Shown: piece after piece, positions 53,916 to 62,596 of the stretch
Position numbering within the stretch: position 1 is the stretch's first letter
Layout of the letters: each line of letters opens with the position of its first letter
The notes under the pieces: model-generated
Told to the model about the DNA's origin: nothing
Databases searched by the model: none
Seen by the model: only the letters and a program-made list of their open reading frames with translations
Source: Ottelia alismoides
Lineage: Eukaryota > Streptophyta > Magnoliopsida > Alismatales > Hydrocharitaceae
NCBI GenBank assembly: GCA_037367405.1
Contig: JAZKJV010010134.1
Location: 372,001 to 436,000, forward strand
DNA length: 64,000 nt
Direction of reading: 5' to 3'
Made by a program: the position numbers and the translations under genes

Positions 53916-55028
53916 TTAAACACGCCATCGCTTCAATTGCTCGTCATCCAGCGTAACTCCTAGCCCTGGGCCGTTTGGAACTTTAGCGCGAGGCGGGCCC
54001 AAGTCGAGTGGTTCAGTGATCAAGTCGTACTCGTGGTAAAACGGTCCAATTGTATCCGCCGGAAAGGATTCAGTATCAATCTCAGGAAAGGCAGCAGCCA
54101 CATGCAGCATGGCTGCGGTGCCGATGCCTAACTCCAAATTGCTGCCGATCGTACAGCGAAGGCCGGCCGCCTTGGCAACGGCAACGATTTCAGCGGTTCC
54201 AGCAATGCCTCCGTGCTTGCCTGGGTAAACGCTCAAAATATCCGCAGCCCGATGGATAGACAGTTGCCATGCATCCTGCAACGTGAAGACACTTTCATCG
54301 GCCATGATAGGAACACCGCAATCACGACGCAGTTCGGCCATGGCAACATGGTCGCCCTGCGGGATCGGTTGTTCGGCCAGGATCAGACGAATATCCGCGA
54401 GTTCTCGCAAGCAGTATTTCGCTTGTTGAATCGTCCATCCGCAATTGGAATCGATCGTCATGGGAACATCAGGACCTATGACTTCACGCACGGCACGCAC
54501 GCGAGCGATATCTCCAACAGGATCCAATCCTGTTTTGACCTTGATGCAACTGACACCCAACGCCATATGTTCTTCAGCCATCTTGCGCGAACCCGCGACA
54601 TCGCGAGCCCATACGACCAGTTTAATGCGTACCTCGTCGCGTACTTTTCCGCCGAGTAACTGGTAAACGGGCAACCCCACTGCCTTGCCAGCGATATCCC
54701 ACATCGCCATTTCGACGGCACACTTGGTGAACGGGTTCAGTTTGATCATGAAATCCATAGCGCGACGAATCGACGTGATATCGCGAGGGTCTTTACCCAG
54801 CAACGCGGGCTCGATGTACTCGCTAATGGCTGCAACGGTGCCTGCTTGGGTTTCTCCAGACCATAGTCCAGAAATCGTCGCTTCACCGAGTCCTACGATG
54901 CCTTCGTCCGTCACAACGCGAACCAGCACATAAGGTGATGTCACATGTTCGCCATGGGCGGTCTTGGCAGTCATCCCTTTTTTCAGTGGTACACAAATGG
55001 GAATCGGCTCGACTCGGACTATTTTCAT
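53916..55028 (-). CDS. Mandelate racemase/muconate-lactonizing enzyme family protein
   Basis: 370 residues, enolase superfamily. Catalytic residues are readable: KxK as K163/K165 in CIKVKTG, metal ligands D193 (TIDSNCG), E219 (LAEQPIP) and D244 (MADES), and K271 in the YPGKHGG turn. Two lysines on opposite sides put it with the MLE-like subgroup (muconate cycloisomerase, dipeptide epimerase and relatives) rather than mandelate racemase proper, which uses a His-Asp pair. The exact substrate is not predictable. It follows the DMFase-like gene by 6 bases, so the two form an operon and likely share a catabolic pathway. Confidence 0.88.
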   Translation of the reverse strand: MKIVRVEPIPICVPLKKGMTAKTAHGEHVTSPYVLVRVVTDEGIVGLGEATISGLWSGETQAGTVAAISEYIEPALLGKDPRDITSIRRAMDFMIKLNPFTKCAVEMAMWDIAGKAVGLPVYQLLGGKVRDEVRIKLVVWARDVAGSRKMAEEHMALGVSCIKVKTGLDPVGDIARVRAVREVIGPDVPMTIDSNCGWTIQQAKYCLRELADIRLILAEQPIPQGDHVAMAELRRDCGVPIMADESVFTLQDAWQLSIHRAADILSVYPGKHGGIAGTAEIVAVAKAAGLRCTIGSNLELGIGTAAMLHVAAAFPEIDTESFPADTIGPFYHEYDLITEPLDLGPPRAKVPNGPGLGVTLDDEQLKRWRV

Positions 55029-55034
55029 AAGGTG

Positions 55035-56681
55035 TCATCCTAAGAATTTGTTAAACACATTTTTGGTAATTTGTGAAATCTGTTCATCGACAGGTAGTGA
55101 AGCGCAGTAATTGATCGAACCGACGGAAAAAACCGATCCACCGCTGACCGTATCGTAAGTGATCATCTGGGCTCCTCCATCGTCGACGTTGGTGCCTTGA
55201 GCGATCAAATGAACGTTGGACGGCGAACTGGGAGAGATTTTATCTGTCTCGTGCCCCGATGCACCACCAGGGCATCGGCGATGAAGACTCTTCAATCCAA
55301 AAAGATCACCGGCACGCAACGCTGTTCCTTCTAGCGCCCAATGCGCCGCATCGATAACACGGTAAGGCGCTCCAGTCATCGCACCAGTTGGAGTGAAGAC
55401 GACACCCAACAGATTTGCCTCGGATTCATGACGCATTGCATAGCGACTATCGCAACCACCCATTCCCGTGTTCCAAAGGCTAGTAATCGCGCCGTTGTGG
55501 CACACCATACTGCCGGTTGGAAGGATTTCCACCTCGCAGTTCAATCCATTGCCACCAAGATAAATTAACTTGCCACCGCGATGGAACACCCAGTCCTTAA
55601 CAAGGCTGTACATCTTGCGCGTCCAGTACTCCGGATGCACCGCAGTAACCAAAGCGCGATAGTGATCTAAATTCAACGTCCCGTCATCCAGTTGGGATTC
55701 GGCATAATAGTCGTACGGTATTCGTTCGCGCTCCATCCATCCCAACAATCGCCATTCGGCAGGCGCAAGGTGGCAGGCTTGACGCCCTTCGATCGGATCG
55801 GTGATCTTCTCATCAAAGTCGATATGATTGAATGGCTCAGGTCGATCAAAGGAAAGCGGAACATAGCCGTCGTATCCCCAAGTGCCATGTTCAGCATCTT
55901 GATAACGGCGAAGTTCAAATCGTGAATTCACTGTCGGGGTTGGAGGCAGTTGATCCGCGTGGATATAGTTGCTGCGACCGCCAAAAGGATTGTACGCGTT
56001 CCACGTCATATTGGATGCCAGCACGGCAGTGGGATGTGTTGGTGCCGAGGGAGCGACGATCCAAGGAAAAGAAAATCGGGTTGAGCTTCGATTGTCTGCA
56101 CGAAAGGGCCATGAGGCGCGAAAATAATAAAGCCCAGATCTTTCCGGAGCCTTTACGTACTGCCGGTGGACCGGTGATGCGTAACCGACACTGTTCCAAC
56201 AAACACCGGTTTGCGTGTAATCTCCGTCCGGGGAAACCTGCATCATCGCGCGTGGACCATGTTCATCATGCCATCCAAGATACTGAATGAACTCCGGCTC
56301 CCAACCGTATCGCCAAAGTTCAAGCTTGAAAGGGTGGACCGAATGCACACGAAATTCGGACTCTTCACCAGATCGAACCCATTTGGGCCAAGCATATCCC
56401 AGCAGATCGTCCGCCAGAAGTCGAAAATGGATCGGATGCTGCGTAGGCACCGTGATCGAGGAAATCTTAGCGCCATATCCGTCTTTTTGTAGAATGACCC
56501 GATAGTTACCGGCCGGCAAATCGCAATGCACCGACCCGCTGGCTCTGGACCGCGCCTCCCATGACTGTCCAACATCGCTCGTATTCGTTTTTGATGGAGT
56601 TTGTTCGGATGTTCTGATAAACTCGATCGAGACGTCGGCAAGTGCCACATAGCGCTGATCGCTGACATATCCAATAAGCAT
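55035..56681 (-). CDS. N,N-dimethylformamidase large-subunit-like protein
   Basis: 548 residues, cytoplasmic. About 1-85: Ig/lectin-like strands with GYVSDQRYVALADVSIEF. From about 95 on: the C-terminal domain of the DMFase beta-subunit type: RASWPFRADNRSSTRFSFPWIVAPS, LASNMTWNAYNPFGGRSNYIH, VTAVHPEYWTRKMYSLVKDWVFHRGGKLIYLGGNG. It is shorter than full DMFase large subunits (about 750 residues). No small subunit gene is adjacent. Activity on an amide is plausible but unproven. Co-transcribed with the downstream MR/MLE gene. Confidence 0.8.
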   Translation of the reverse strand: MLIGYVSDQRYVALADVSIEFIRTSEQTPSKTNTSDVGQSWEARSRASGSVHCDLPAGNYRVILQKDGYGAKISSITVPTQHPIHFRLLADDLLGYAWPKWVRSGEESEFRVHSVHPFKLELWRYGWEPEFIQYLGWHDEHGPRAMMQVSPDGDYTQTGVCWNSVGYASPVHRQYVKAPERSGLYYFRASWPFRADNRSSTRFSFPWIVAPSAPTHPTAVLASNMTWNAYNPFGGRSNYIHADQLPPTPTVNSRFELRRYQDAEHGTWGYDGYVPLSFDRPEPFNHIDFDEKITDPIEGRQACHLAPAEWRLLGWMERERIPYDYYAESQLDDGTLNLDHYRALVTAVHPEYWTRKMYSLVKDWVFHRGGKLIYLGGNGLNCEVEILPTGSMVCHNGAITSLWNTGMGGCDSRYAMRHESEANLLGVVFTPTGAMTGAPYRVIDAAHWALEGTALRAGDLFGLKSLHRRCPGGASGHETDKISPSSPSNVHLIAQGTNVDDGGAQMITYDTVSGGSVFSVGSINYCASLPVDEQISQITKNVFNKFLG

Positions 56682-56709
56682 CTACAAATAGTCCCTGATA
56701 GCCAACGTG

Positions 56710-57195
56710 ATGGAAGCAAACCGTCAACAACAGTTTACCGAAAATGACGAACATTTGTCGAAAGTTCTCCAATCGGCTCGGCCATGCAATGAGTTCGAAG
56801 TGCCGTTGAACGGAGTCGGTTCCATTCCGTCGGTTGACAGCGCGTATCGGTCAGAGCCTATCGAAGTCGCGGCTTGCCGAGGGTGGGATCGCTATGGAGT
56901 ATTTTCGATTTTGTTCCTCGTCTTCTGGGGTGTTGGGGGAGCCTATTGGACCCTCGATCATTTTTTTGTCATTATGGAAGGCGAGCCTTTCGTCGTTTTT
57001 GATTCGAGCATGGCGGCATACAGCCTACTCGGAATTATCAATGCGATTGCGTGGGTCTTTTGGGGCGGAATTGTTGTATTCAAAGTCGAGCAATGTAACT
57101 TAAGCAAGTACTGGTTATTTGCATTGATTTGGCCCATATGGCTTATGCCACTTTCCCTGTTTTCCACTTACCTTTACTTTGCCGACGTCTTTTGA
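56710..57195 (+). CDS. Hypothetical three-helix membrane protein
   Basis: 161 residues from ATG 56710 (a GTG directly before is in frame). N-terminal 60 residues are soluble; membrane segments about 63-85 (YGVFSILFLVFWGVGGAYW), 101-125 (AAYSLLGIINAIAWVFWGGIVVF) and 133-155 (WLFALIWPIWLMPLSLFSTYLYF). No family recognised; inner membrane by inference. It lies divergent to the DMFase-like gene. Confidence 0.6.
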   Translation: MEANRQQQFTENDEHLSKVLQSARPCNEFEVPLNGVGSIPSVDSAYRSEPIEVAACRGWDRYGVFSILFLVFWGVGGAYWTLDHFFVIMEGEPFVVFDSSMAAYSLLGIINAIAWVFWGGIVVFKVEQCNLSKYWLFALIWPIWLMPLSLFSTYLYFADVF

Positions 57196-57258
57196 TGTAT
57201 ATATATCCATAGTGGATTCTCAGAACGCATCTTCGATTCAGTCTCGTAGGGCATTCGC

Positions 57259-60200
57259 TCAATCCACTAAGCTTAAAGACCTCCACTTTTCGAAAATCTG
57301 TTCCAGGTCGAGTATTCGAACCGTGCTTTCATGTCGCAAGTGAATTGCAACTTTGCGATCATCAGCCAGCGAATGAATCGATTCTACGGCGTTGTGGAAT
57401 GGGCCAAGCTTGGCGATTAGACGCATCTCACTGGAACGAAATTGCCAAACTGCGATTTCACCCGTTACATCGCCAACCAGCAAGATGTTTCCATTGCCGA
57501 AGTTGCTCAGAGCGGTTATAGCCCCCGCCTGGCCCTCGATCTCAATCGGCTTTGAATTCGCGTCTTCTTGCTTGGTAAGGTCGATCCAGAATAGTTGCCC
57601 CTTTCGATCGCCAACGAGCAATTTTTGTTGGTCGTCCACAAAGGCAAGTCGACTGACGGTTCCAGTAGTCAACTGTATTTCTCGGGATTGCTCAAATTGA
57701 TCGATTCCCCAAATCAAAATCGATTGCCGCGTGGCCGCTGCTACATACTTTTTACCAACCAGTAGATCCGGAAAATCGCTGTAGCGTTTGGTAAGTTGTT
57801 GAACTTGGTTGTTCCATTCGTAGCGGGGCTTGTTGGAGGTAGGATCTACCATCGCTATGCGCCATGACTCTAGTTTTTCGATCGCAGATTCTGCGTGTCG
57901 AGGCCGGTAGGTTGTCCAAATCGCCTTGCCATCGTCCGCGTACTGCACATTGCTGGAGTCCAATGCTACGTTTAGCCACTCGTGTTGGGTTTTCGTTTTT
58001 AGATCGACTTCCAGCAACTTTCTGCTCTTCGAATCGACGAGAGTAACGCATGAACCATCCTGGTTCAGAGTCCACGCAGATTCGCCATCGAAGGCTAAAC
58101 GATTTGTTCCGAGTAATTCCACGGAATTGCTACTAAACTGACTTAACTGTACCGATGGCGATTCGGGTTGATCCACACAGGCTGTAGTCAAAACTTTTCG
58201 ATCACCTGAGATTTTTGTTGTCAAAATGTTGGCGTTATGAATCGGTAAAACGCTCCAACATGCATGGTCACGAAGCTCATACAGGTCTATCAGCTTGCCG
58301 CCGGCAACGAACACTCTTGGGCGACGAGGATCGACCGCGCAGGAAGTTACCTCAACTCCGCTTAGGGTACCAATCTTGTTGCCCGAAACCGTCTCCCATA
58401 AGTCAAAGGATCTTCCATTTTGAGCGACCAGGTATTTTGATTGATAACCCATGCTGAGTGAATCGATGCCGTCCATCGGAGGATTGGGATGCAGTTTTCT
58501 CAGGAGGACACCATGTTCGTTATAGAGATCGATTTCATCTGCATTGGCACATGCGATCAATCCTGGAGAGGCTGCAATGACTTTGGATTGCACATTCAAG
58601 ATTCTTTTGGGAGATTGATCGGCATCGGCATTCCAGCTAAACCTTCTTAATCCGTCATTCAATGCGAGAAAGCCATCTGCTGATTTGACGATGTGGCGAT
58701 AGGATGGCGAATCGATCGATTTGAGCAACTTGCGATCGTCGACGTTCCACCATTTCGTTGTTCCGTCTCGCGAAACGGAAACTAGGGTTCTGCCATCATC
58801 AGATATTCCTAAATCGTCGACGCGTGATCGATGCACTTCCCAGCGGGCGGAAACTTTGTAAGTTGACAGATCGAATTGCACGACTTCACCGCCGCGTGAA
58901 CCAACAAATAGGAAGCGGTTGTCCGGAGAGAAACAAAGTGAACTGACACCATCGGTCTCGATCTTCTTCAATGCATTGGCTAACGAAGGCGAGAAATTGA
59001 GCGTTTTGATCGTCTCGTAAGTCTCTGCGTCCAAGAGGCGTATGTGGACTTGCAGGAAGGTGGCCGTATTCTCACCAACGGCGAGGGTCTTTCCGTCCGT
59101 ACTAAACGCAATGCTAGAGACCGTCAGGTCGTCAACGATCGTTCTTACGCGTCGAACATCCGGTGAGATCATTGTTCTCGCAATTTCCTCGCGCAATACG
59201 CGGGCCGATTGTTCGTTAGTCGACTTCTTGCTTGACTGGACGAGTGCCGCCTCATTGACCCATGTCCAACCAGGTTGGCGTCTGGCGGCTCGTTGGCTTG
59301 CAGCGTTGATTTCGGCAAAGAGTTCCTGTTCCTGAACATGTAGTAGGAGGTTTTTTGACTCTAAATCTTTAATCGTTAGCCTGGATTGAAACCAAGTTGC
59401 AACGAATGCAAAACCTAGCATCGCCATCAGGACGATTGCTGTTGACACGCAGGCAGTCTGATGCTTGCGAACAAAGCGTGATGCCGTCTCTATAAAATTC
59501 TCCTGGTGCGCGGTCACAGGCGCGTCGGCTAACCATCTTTCAATGTCCTCGGCCAACGCTCGAGCTGTTGGATAACGAGTCATGGGATCATGAGCCATTG
59601 CTTTATTGCAGATCGAAATCAAAGCTGCGGGAGCCGTTTGCCAATAGTCGCGGACTTTTCCGACATCGCCGATTTTTGCTTTCTCGACCATCTCCCTCGA
59701 ACTTTTGCCGGAGACAGGGGCGGTGCCAGTTAACAGGCTGAACAAAGTTGCCCCCAGGCTGTAAATGTCGGTTGCAGGGCCGAGTTCGGTTACTCGCCCG
59801 CTGGCTTGCTCGGGACTCATGTAAGCTGGTGTCCCAAGGGCCGAGCCGTCGACGGTATCGGAAGAACTGCCGCTAGATACAAGGACCGGACGATGAATCG
59901 TCTTAAGACTTAATTCAGCGGCATTCGTTCTAGCAGGTTCCTCGGTTTTCGCTTTGGCCAAACCCCAATCCACAACTAGCGTTTCACCGTAGGGGCCGAG
60001 CAGAATATTGTCCGGCTTGAGGTCGCGGTGTAGAACATTGCGGCTGTGTGCGTAATCGATAGCCTGGCAAACGTGCAACAATCTACCGAGCAGTTTTCGA
60101 AACTTGAGGGCTCGTTCTCCTTCGAGCGATTCGTTGATTTTTCGGTCTTGGTGAAACTCACGAATTGCGACTTTAAGATTCTGCCCTTCGACGAAACGCA

Positions 60201-60819
60201 TCGCGTAGTAGGGGCGTCCATCACTGTAGGTGCCAAGTCCGTAAACAGGCACAATGCCCGGATGCTCTAGTTGCCCTGTGATCTCGGCTTCTTGCACGAA
60301 TCGAGTTTGACTATTGACATCCATGGCACGCTCAATGCGTATCTCTTTCAATGCAACTTGTCGATTCAGCTGCCGATCGTACGCAACGGAGACAATACCT
60401 AGACCACCGCGAGCGTGCGGTTTCAGTACAAGAAATCGATCCGTTTCGTCATTCGATCGCTCACCCTTAGCGGCAGGCCCCGTCTCACTTGTGCCGCTCT
60501 GCGATGACATCAGAGTTGCGTATAGCTGTTGATCACCGACTTCTTGAATGGTCCGATCGAAAGACTCATCGATTGGAATTGTCTTAAGGCAAGTGGCTAC
60601 GTCATCGCCATTGGTGGCAAGATTCTGATTAAGTTGTGCAATCAACTCAATCCGATGGGCCTCAGTCAATGCGCCCTGCTCGCACAGGATATCTTCCAAG
60701 GATCGTGCTCGATCCGATTCCCATTGCGAAAACGCTTTCAACAAGTGCTCTTTGGAAACCCAGCCGCCCTGAATGGCTAACAAAGCAATCAGCAATTGAC
60801 GCTGAACTTGTCCTTCCAT
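57259..60819 (-). CDS. Ser/Thr protein kinase with WD40-like sensor domain
   Basis: 1186 residues from ATG 60819; a frame reaching 60915 would include a mobile element and is not used. About 1-125: helical planctomycete kinase N-terminus. About 130-425: kinase with GGLGIVSVAYD, ALKEIR, HRDLKPDNILLG (about 261), VVDWGLAKA (DWG for DFG), GTPAYMSPEQ. About 453-476: a membrane helix (CVSTAIVLMAMLGFAFVATW). About 560-1180: a WD40/quinoprotein-like beta-propeller, probably outside the membrane (SIAFSTDGKTLAVGE, LCFSPDNRFLFVGSRGGEV, DLGISDDGRTLVSVSRDGTTKWWNVDD). This is the planctomycete kinase type thought to sense outside signals. Alone. Confidence 0.92.
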   Translation of the reverse strand: MEGQVQRQLLIALLAIQGGWVSKEHLLKAFSQWESDRARSLEDILCEQGALTEAHRIELIAQLNQNLATNGDDVATCLKTIPIDESFDRTIQEVGDQQLYATLMSSQSGTSETGPAAKGERSNDETDRFLVLKPHARGGLGIVSVAYDRQLNRQVALKEIRIERAMDVNSQTRFVQEAEITGQLEHPGIVPVYGLGTYSDGRPYYAMRFVEGQNLKVAIREFHQDRKINESLEGERALKFRKLLGRLLHVCQAIDYAHSRNVLHRDLKPDNILLGPYGETLVVDWGLAKAKTEEPARTNAAELSLKTIHRPVLVSSGSSSDTVDGSALGTPAYMSPEQASGRVTELGPATDIYSLGATLFSLLTGTAPVSGKSSREMVEKAKIGDVGKVRDYWQTAPAALISICNKAMAHDPMTRYPTARALAEDIERWLADAPVTAHQENFIETASRFVRKHQTACVSTAIVLMAMLGFAFVATWFQSRLTIKDLESKNLLLHVQEQELFAEINAASQRAARRQPGWTWVNEAALVQSSKKSTNEQSARVLREEIARTMISPDVRRVRTIVDDLTVSSIAFSTDGKTLAVGENTATFLQVHIRLLDAETYETIKTLNFSPSLANALKKIETDGVSSLCFSPDNRFLFVGSRGGEVVQFDLSTYKVSARWEVHRSRVDDLGISDDGRTLVSVSRDGTTKWWNVDDRKLLKSIDSPSYRHIVKSADGFLALNDGLRRFSWNADADQSPKRILNVQSKVIAASPGLIACANADEIDLYNEHGVLLRKLHPNPPMDGIDSLSMGYQSKYLVAQNGRSFDLWETVSGNKIGTLSGVEVTSCAVDPRRPRVFVAGGKLIDLYELRDHACWSVLPIHNANILTTKISGDRKVLTTACVDQPESPSVQLSQFSSNSVELLGTNRLAFDGESAWTLNQDGSCVTLVDSKSRKLLEVDLKTKTQHEWLNVALDSSNVQYADDGKAIWTTYRPRHAESAIEKLESWRIAMVDPTSNKPRYEWNNQVQQLTKRYSDFPDLLVGKKYVAAATRQSILIWGIDQFEQSREIQLTTGTVSRLAFVDDQQKLLVGDRKGQLFWIDLTKQEDANSKPIEIEGQAGAITALSNFGNGNILLVGDVTGEIAVWQFRSSEMRLIAKLGPFHNAVESIHSLADDRKVAIHLRHESTVRILDLEQIFEKWRSLSLVD

Positions 60820-60880
60820 TCTATAAACCTGAGTTCTAGTTAGCGGTGAAGAAGTTAATTGTTGATACCAAGATGAATTG

Positions 60881-61000
60881 AGGGTCGGGAGTTTTTTCGG
60901 GCGTTGAACGTACACCTAAATCTGGAAGTCAATTGCCGAAAAAGACTCCCGACCCCTTCCACGTTGCCGCACCCTAAAATTAAGTTGTCACAAAGCACTA
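60881..61000 (-). mobile_element. TAGTG-ended element, GGGGTCGGGA hairpin type, copy 2
   Basis: Reverse copy of the 30895-31030 element: GGGTCGGGAGTTTTTTCGG at 60882, then ACTCCCGACCCCTTCCACGT at 60946 and the end CACTA at 61000, where it meets the next element in the shared string GCACTAGTGC. Confidence 0.75.
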
Positions 61001-61126
61001 GTGCTTCATCCAACTTTAATTTTGGGATTCCTGTTTTATTGTCGCACGATTGTCCCAATCGTAGCTGCAACAATTGAGACAATTGTGCGACACTCAATCC
61101 CAAAATTAAAGTTAGACGAAGCACTA
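60999..61126 (+). mobile_element. TAGTG-ended element, 128 bp
   Basis: Ends TAGTGCTTCATCCAACTTTA (left) and TAAAGTTAGACGAAGCACTA (right) are inverted copies over about 30 bases, including AATTTTGGGATT. The inside is a further palindrome (TGTCGCACGATTGTC/GACAATTGTGCGACA). Terminal TA at both ends. Confidence 0.75.
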
Positions 61127-61235
61127 GGGACCGTTCCAGTCGTGATTGCGAAAATGACACGCCTCCCCAGTTAACTCTTTAAACGGCTATCATGGTTAGT
61201 CGACTGATCATCGATTGTACCAGAAGGACATTTCT

Positions 61236-62543
61236 TTGACCCAATCTGACTTGAGTGAAACCGAGGAAAATGTTCGCCCCACGCGAACGCGCTTTGTGGT
61301 TGCGTTTTGGCTTTGCTCGATGGCGGCCGTTCTCTATTTGGATCGCATCTGTTGGGCCAAGGCCGCCCCGATGATTCAACGCGAATATCAACTGACCAAC
61401 ACACAGCTTGCCTATTTGGCGATGGCCTTTCAAGTTGCCTACGGACTGTTTGAAATTCCCACAGGTAGATGGGGAGAGTTGTTGGGTGCCAGGCGAGTCT
61501 TAACACGCATCACTATATGGTGGTCCGCATTTACAGCATTAACGGGGGCTGCTACCGGTTTTACATCTCTTCTGGTGATTCGCTTTTTGTTCGGCGCGGG
61601 CGAGGCCGGTGCTTATCCGAATGCCGCTAGAGTGCTAACGCGATGGTTTCCAAAAGATGAACGCGGACGAGTCCAAGGTGCGATGCTTTTTGTGTCATTG
61701 GTTGGTGGCGCGATCGCTCCAGCTCTTGCCGCCCAGTTGATTGAAACCGTCGGATGGAAATGGAATTTCGTCGTCTTTGGTTCCTTAGGCATTGTTTGGG
61801 CAACTGGATTTTGGATTTGGTATCGCGATACTCCAGATGAACATCCGCGAGTTAATGCCAAGGAACGAGAGCTCATCCGCAAGGGTGGAGGGACAACGCC
61901 GCCCGTGAAACACGAATCGATTCCTTGGCGTAAGGTCGCAACCGACCCTGGCATCTGGCTGCTCAGCACAATCATCATGTGCAGTTCGTTTAACTCCTAC
62001 TTCTATTTCACTTGGTTTCCCACCTATCTTGAGTCAGCACATGGCATAACCAACATGCAATCGGGAGGATTGACTTCGATGGTGCTGGCTGGCGCGGCCA
62101 TTGGAATGCTAGGCGGTGGAGTGACTGCAGATCAGATTGCCAGAAGTGCATCGTCCGTCAAACTGCGACGCGTGTTTTGTTCTACCGCGTTCCTCGCTGC
62201 CGCAGCGTTTTTGTTTGCGGCCGTTCGGGCTGATTCTGCATTCAAGTTATCGTTGCTGGCCGCTTGCTCGTGTTTTTGTTTTCAGTTGACACTGCCATCA
62301 TGGTGGAGTGCGGCGATCGAGCAAAGCGGAATGCATGTTGGCCCCATCTTCGGATTGATGAACATGATGGGAACAATCGGAGCCCTTGCCACGCAATGGT
62401 TTGTTGGGGTCTTTGCGGACTTCCAAAAAGCACGTGGGCTAGTCGGCCGAGAGCAATGGGATGCGATGTTTCCCGCGTATATAACGGTGCTCTTAATTGG
62501 AAGCCTAGGTTGGGCTCTCTATCGCAAGACAGTGAGGCAGTGA
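61236..62543 (+). CDS. MFS transporter, ACS (anion:cation symporter) type
   Basis: 435 residues from TTG 61236, supported by AGAAGGA 5 bases upstream; TTG 61215 is the alternative. Twelve membrane segments are expected; the MFS loop-2/3 region reads GRWGELLGARRVLTR, and segment 4-5 has RFLFGAGEAGAYPNAARVLTRWFPKDERG, which is characteristic of the hexuronate/galactonate/phthalate (ACS) branch. It imports an organic anion (sugar acid or similar) by symport. No dehydratase or isomerase next to it decides the substrate. It is preceded by two mobile elements and is transcribed alone. Confidence 0.88.
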   Translation: MTQSDLSETEENVRPTRTRFVVAFWLCSMAAVLYLDRICWAKAAPMIQREYQLTNTQLAYLAMAFQVAYGLFEIPTGRWGELLGARRVLTRITIWWSAFTALTGAATGFTSLLVIRFLFGAGEAGAYPNAARVLTRWFPKDERGRVQGAMLFVSLVGGAIAPALAAQLIETVGWKWNFVVFGSLGIVWATGFWIWYRDTPDEHPRVNAKERELIRKGGGTTPPVKHESIPWRKVATDPGIWLLSTIIMCSSFNSYFYFTWFPTYLESAHGITNMQSGGLTSMVLAGAAIGMLGGGVTADQIARSASSVKLRRVFCSTAFLAAAAFLFAAVRADSAFKLSLLAACSCFCFQLTLPSWWSAAIEQSGMHVGPIFGLMNMMGTIGALATQWFVGVFADFQKARGLVGREQWDAMFPAYITVLLIGSLGWALYRKTVRQ

Positions 62544-62596
62544 AACAGTGAGGCAGTCGACCTCAGCTGGTTCGCCGCAATTCGCTAAAAACAGAC

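Noticed and set aside
60820..60915. N-terminal extension of the WD40 kinase
   Set aside because: It runs into the mobile element at 60881 and is not part of the kinase family N-terminus.
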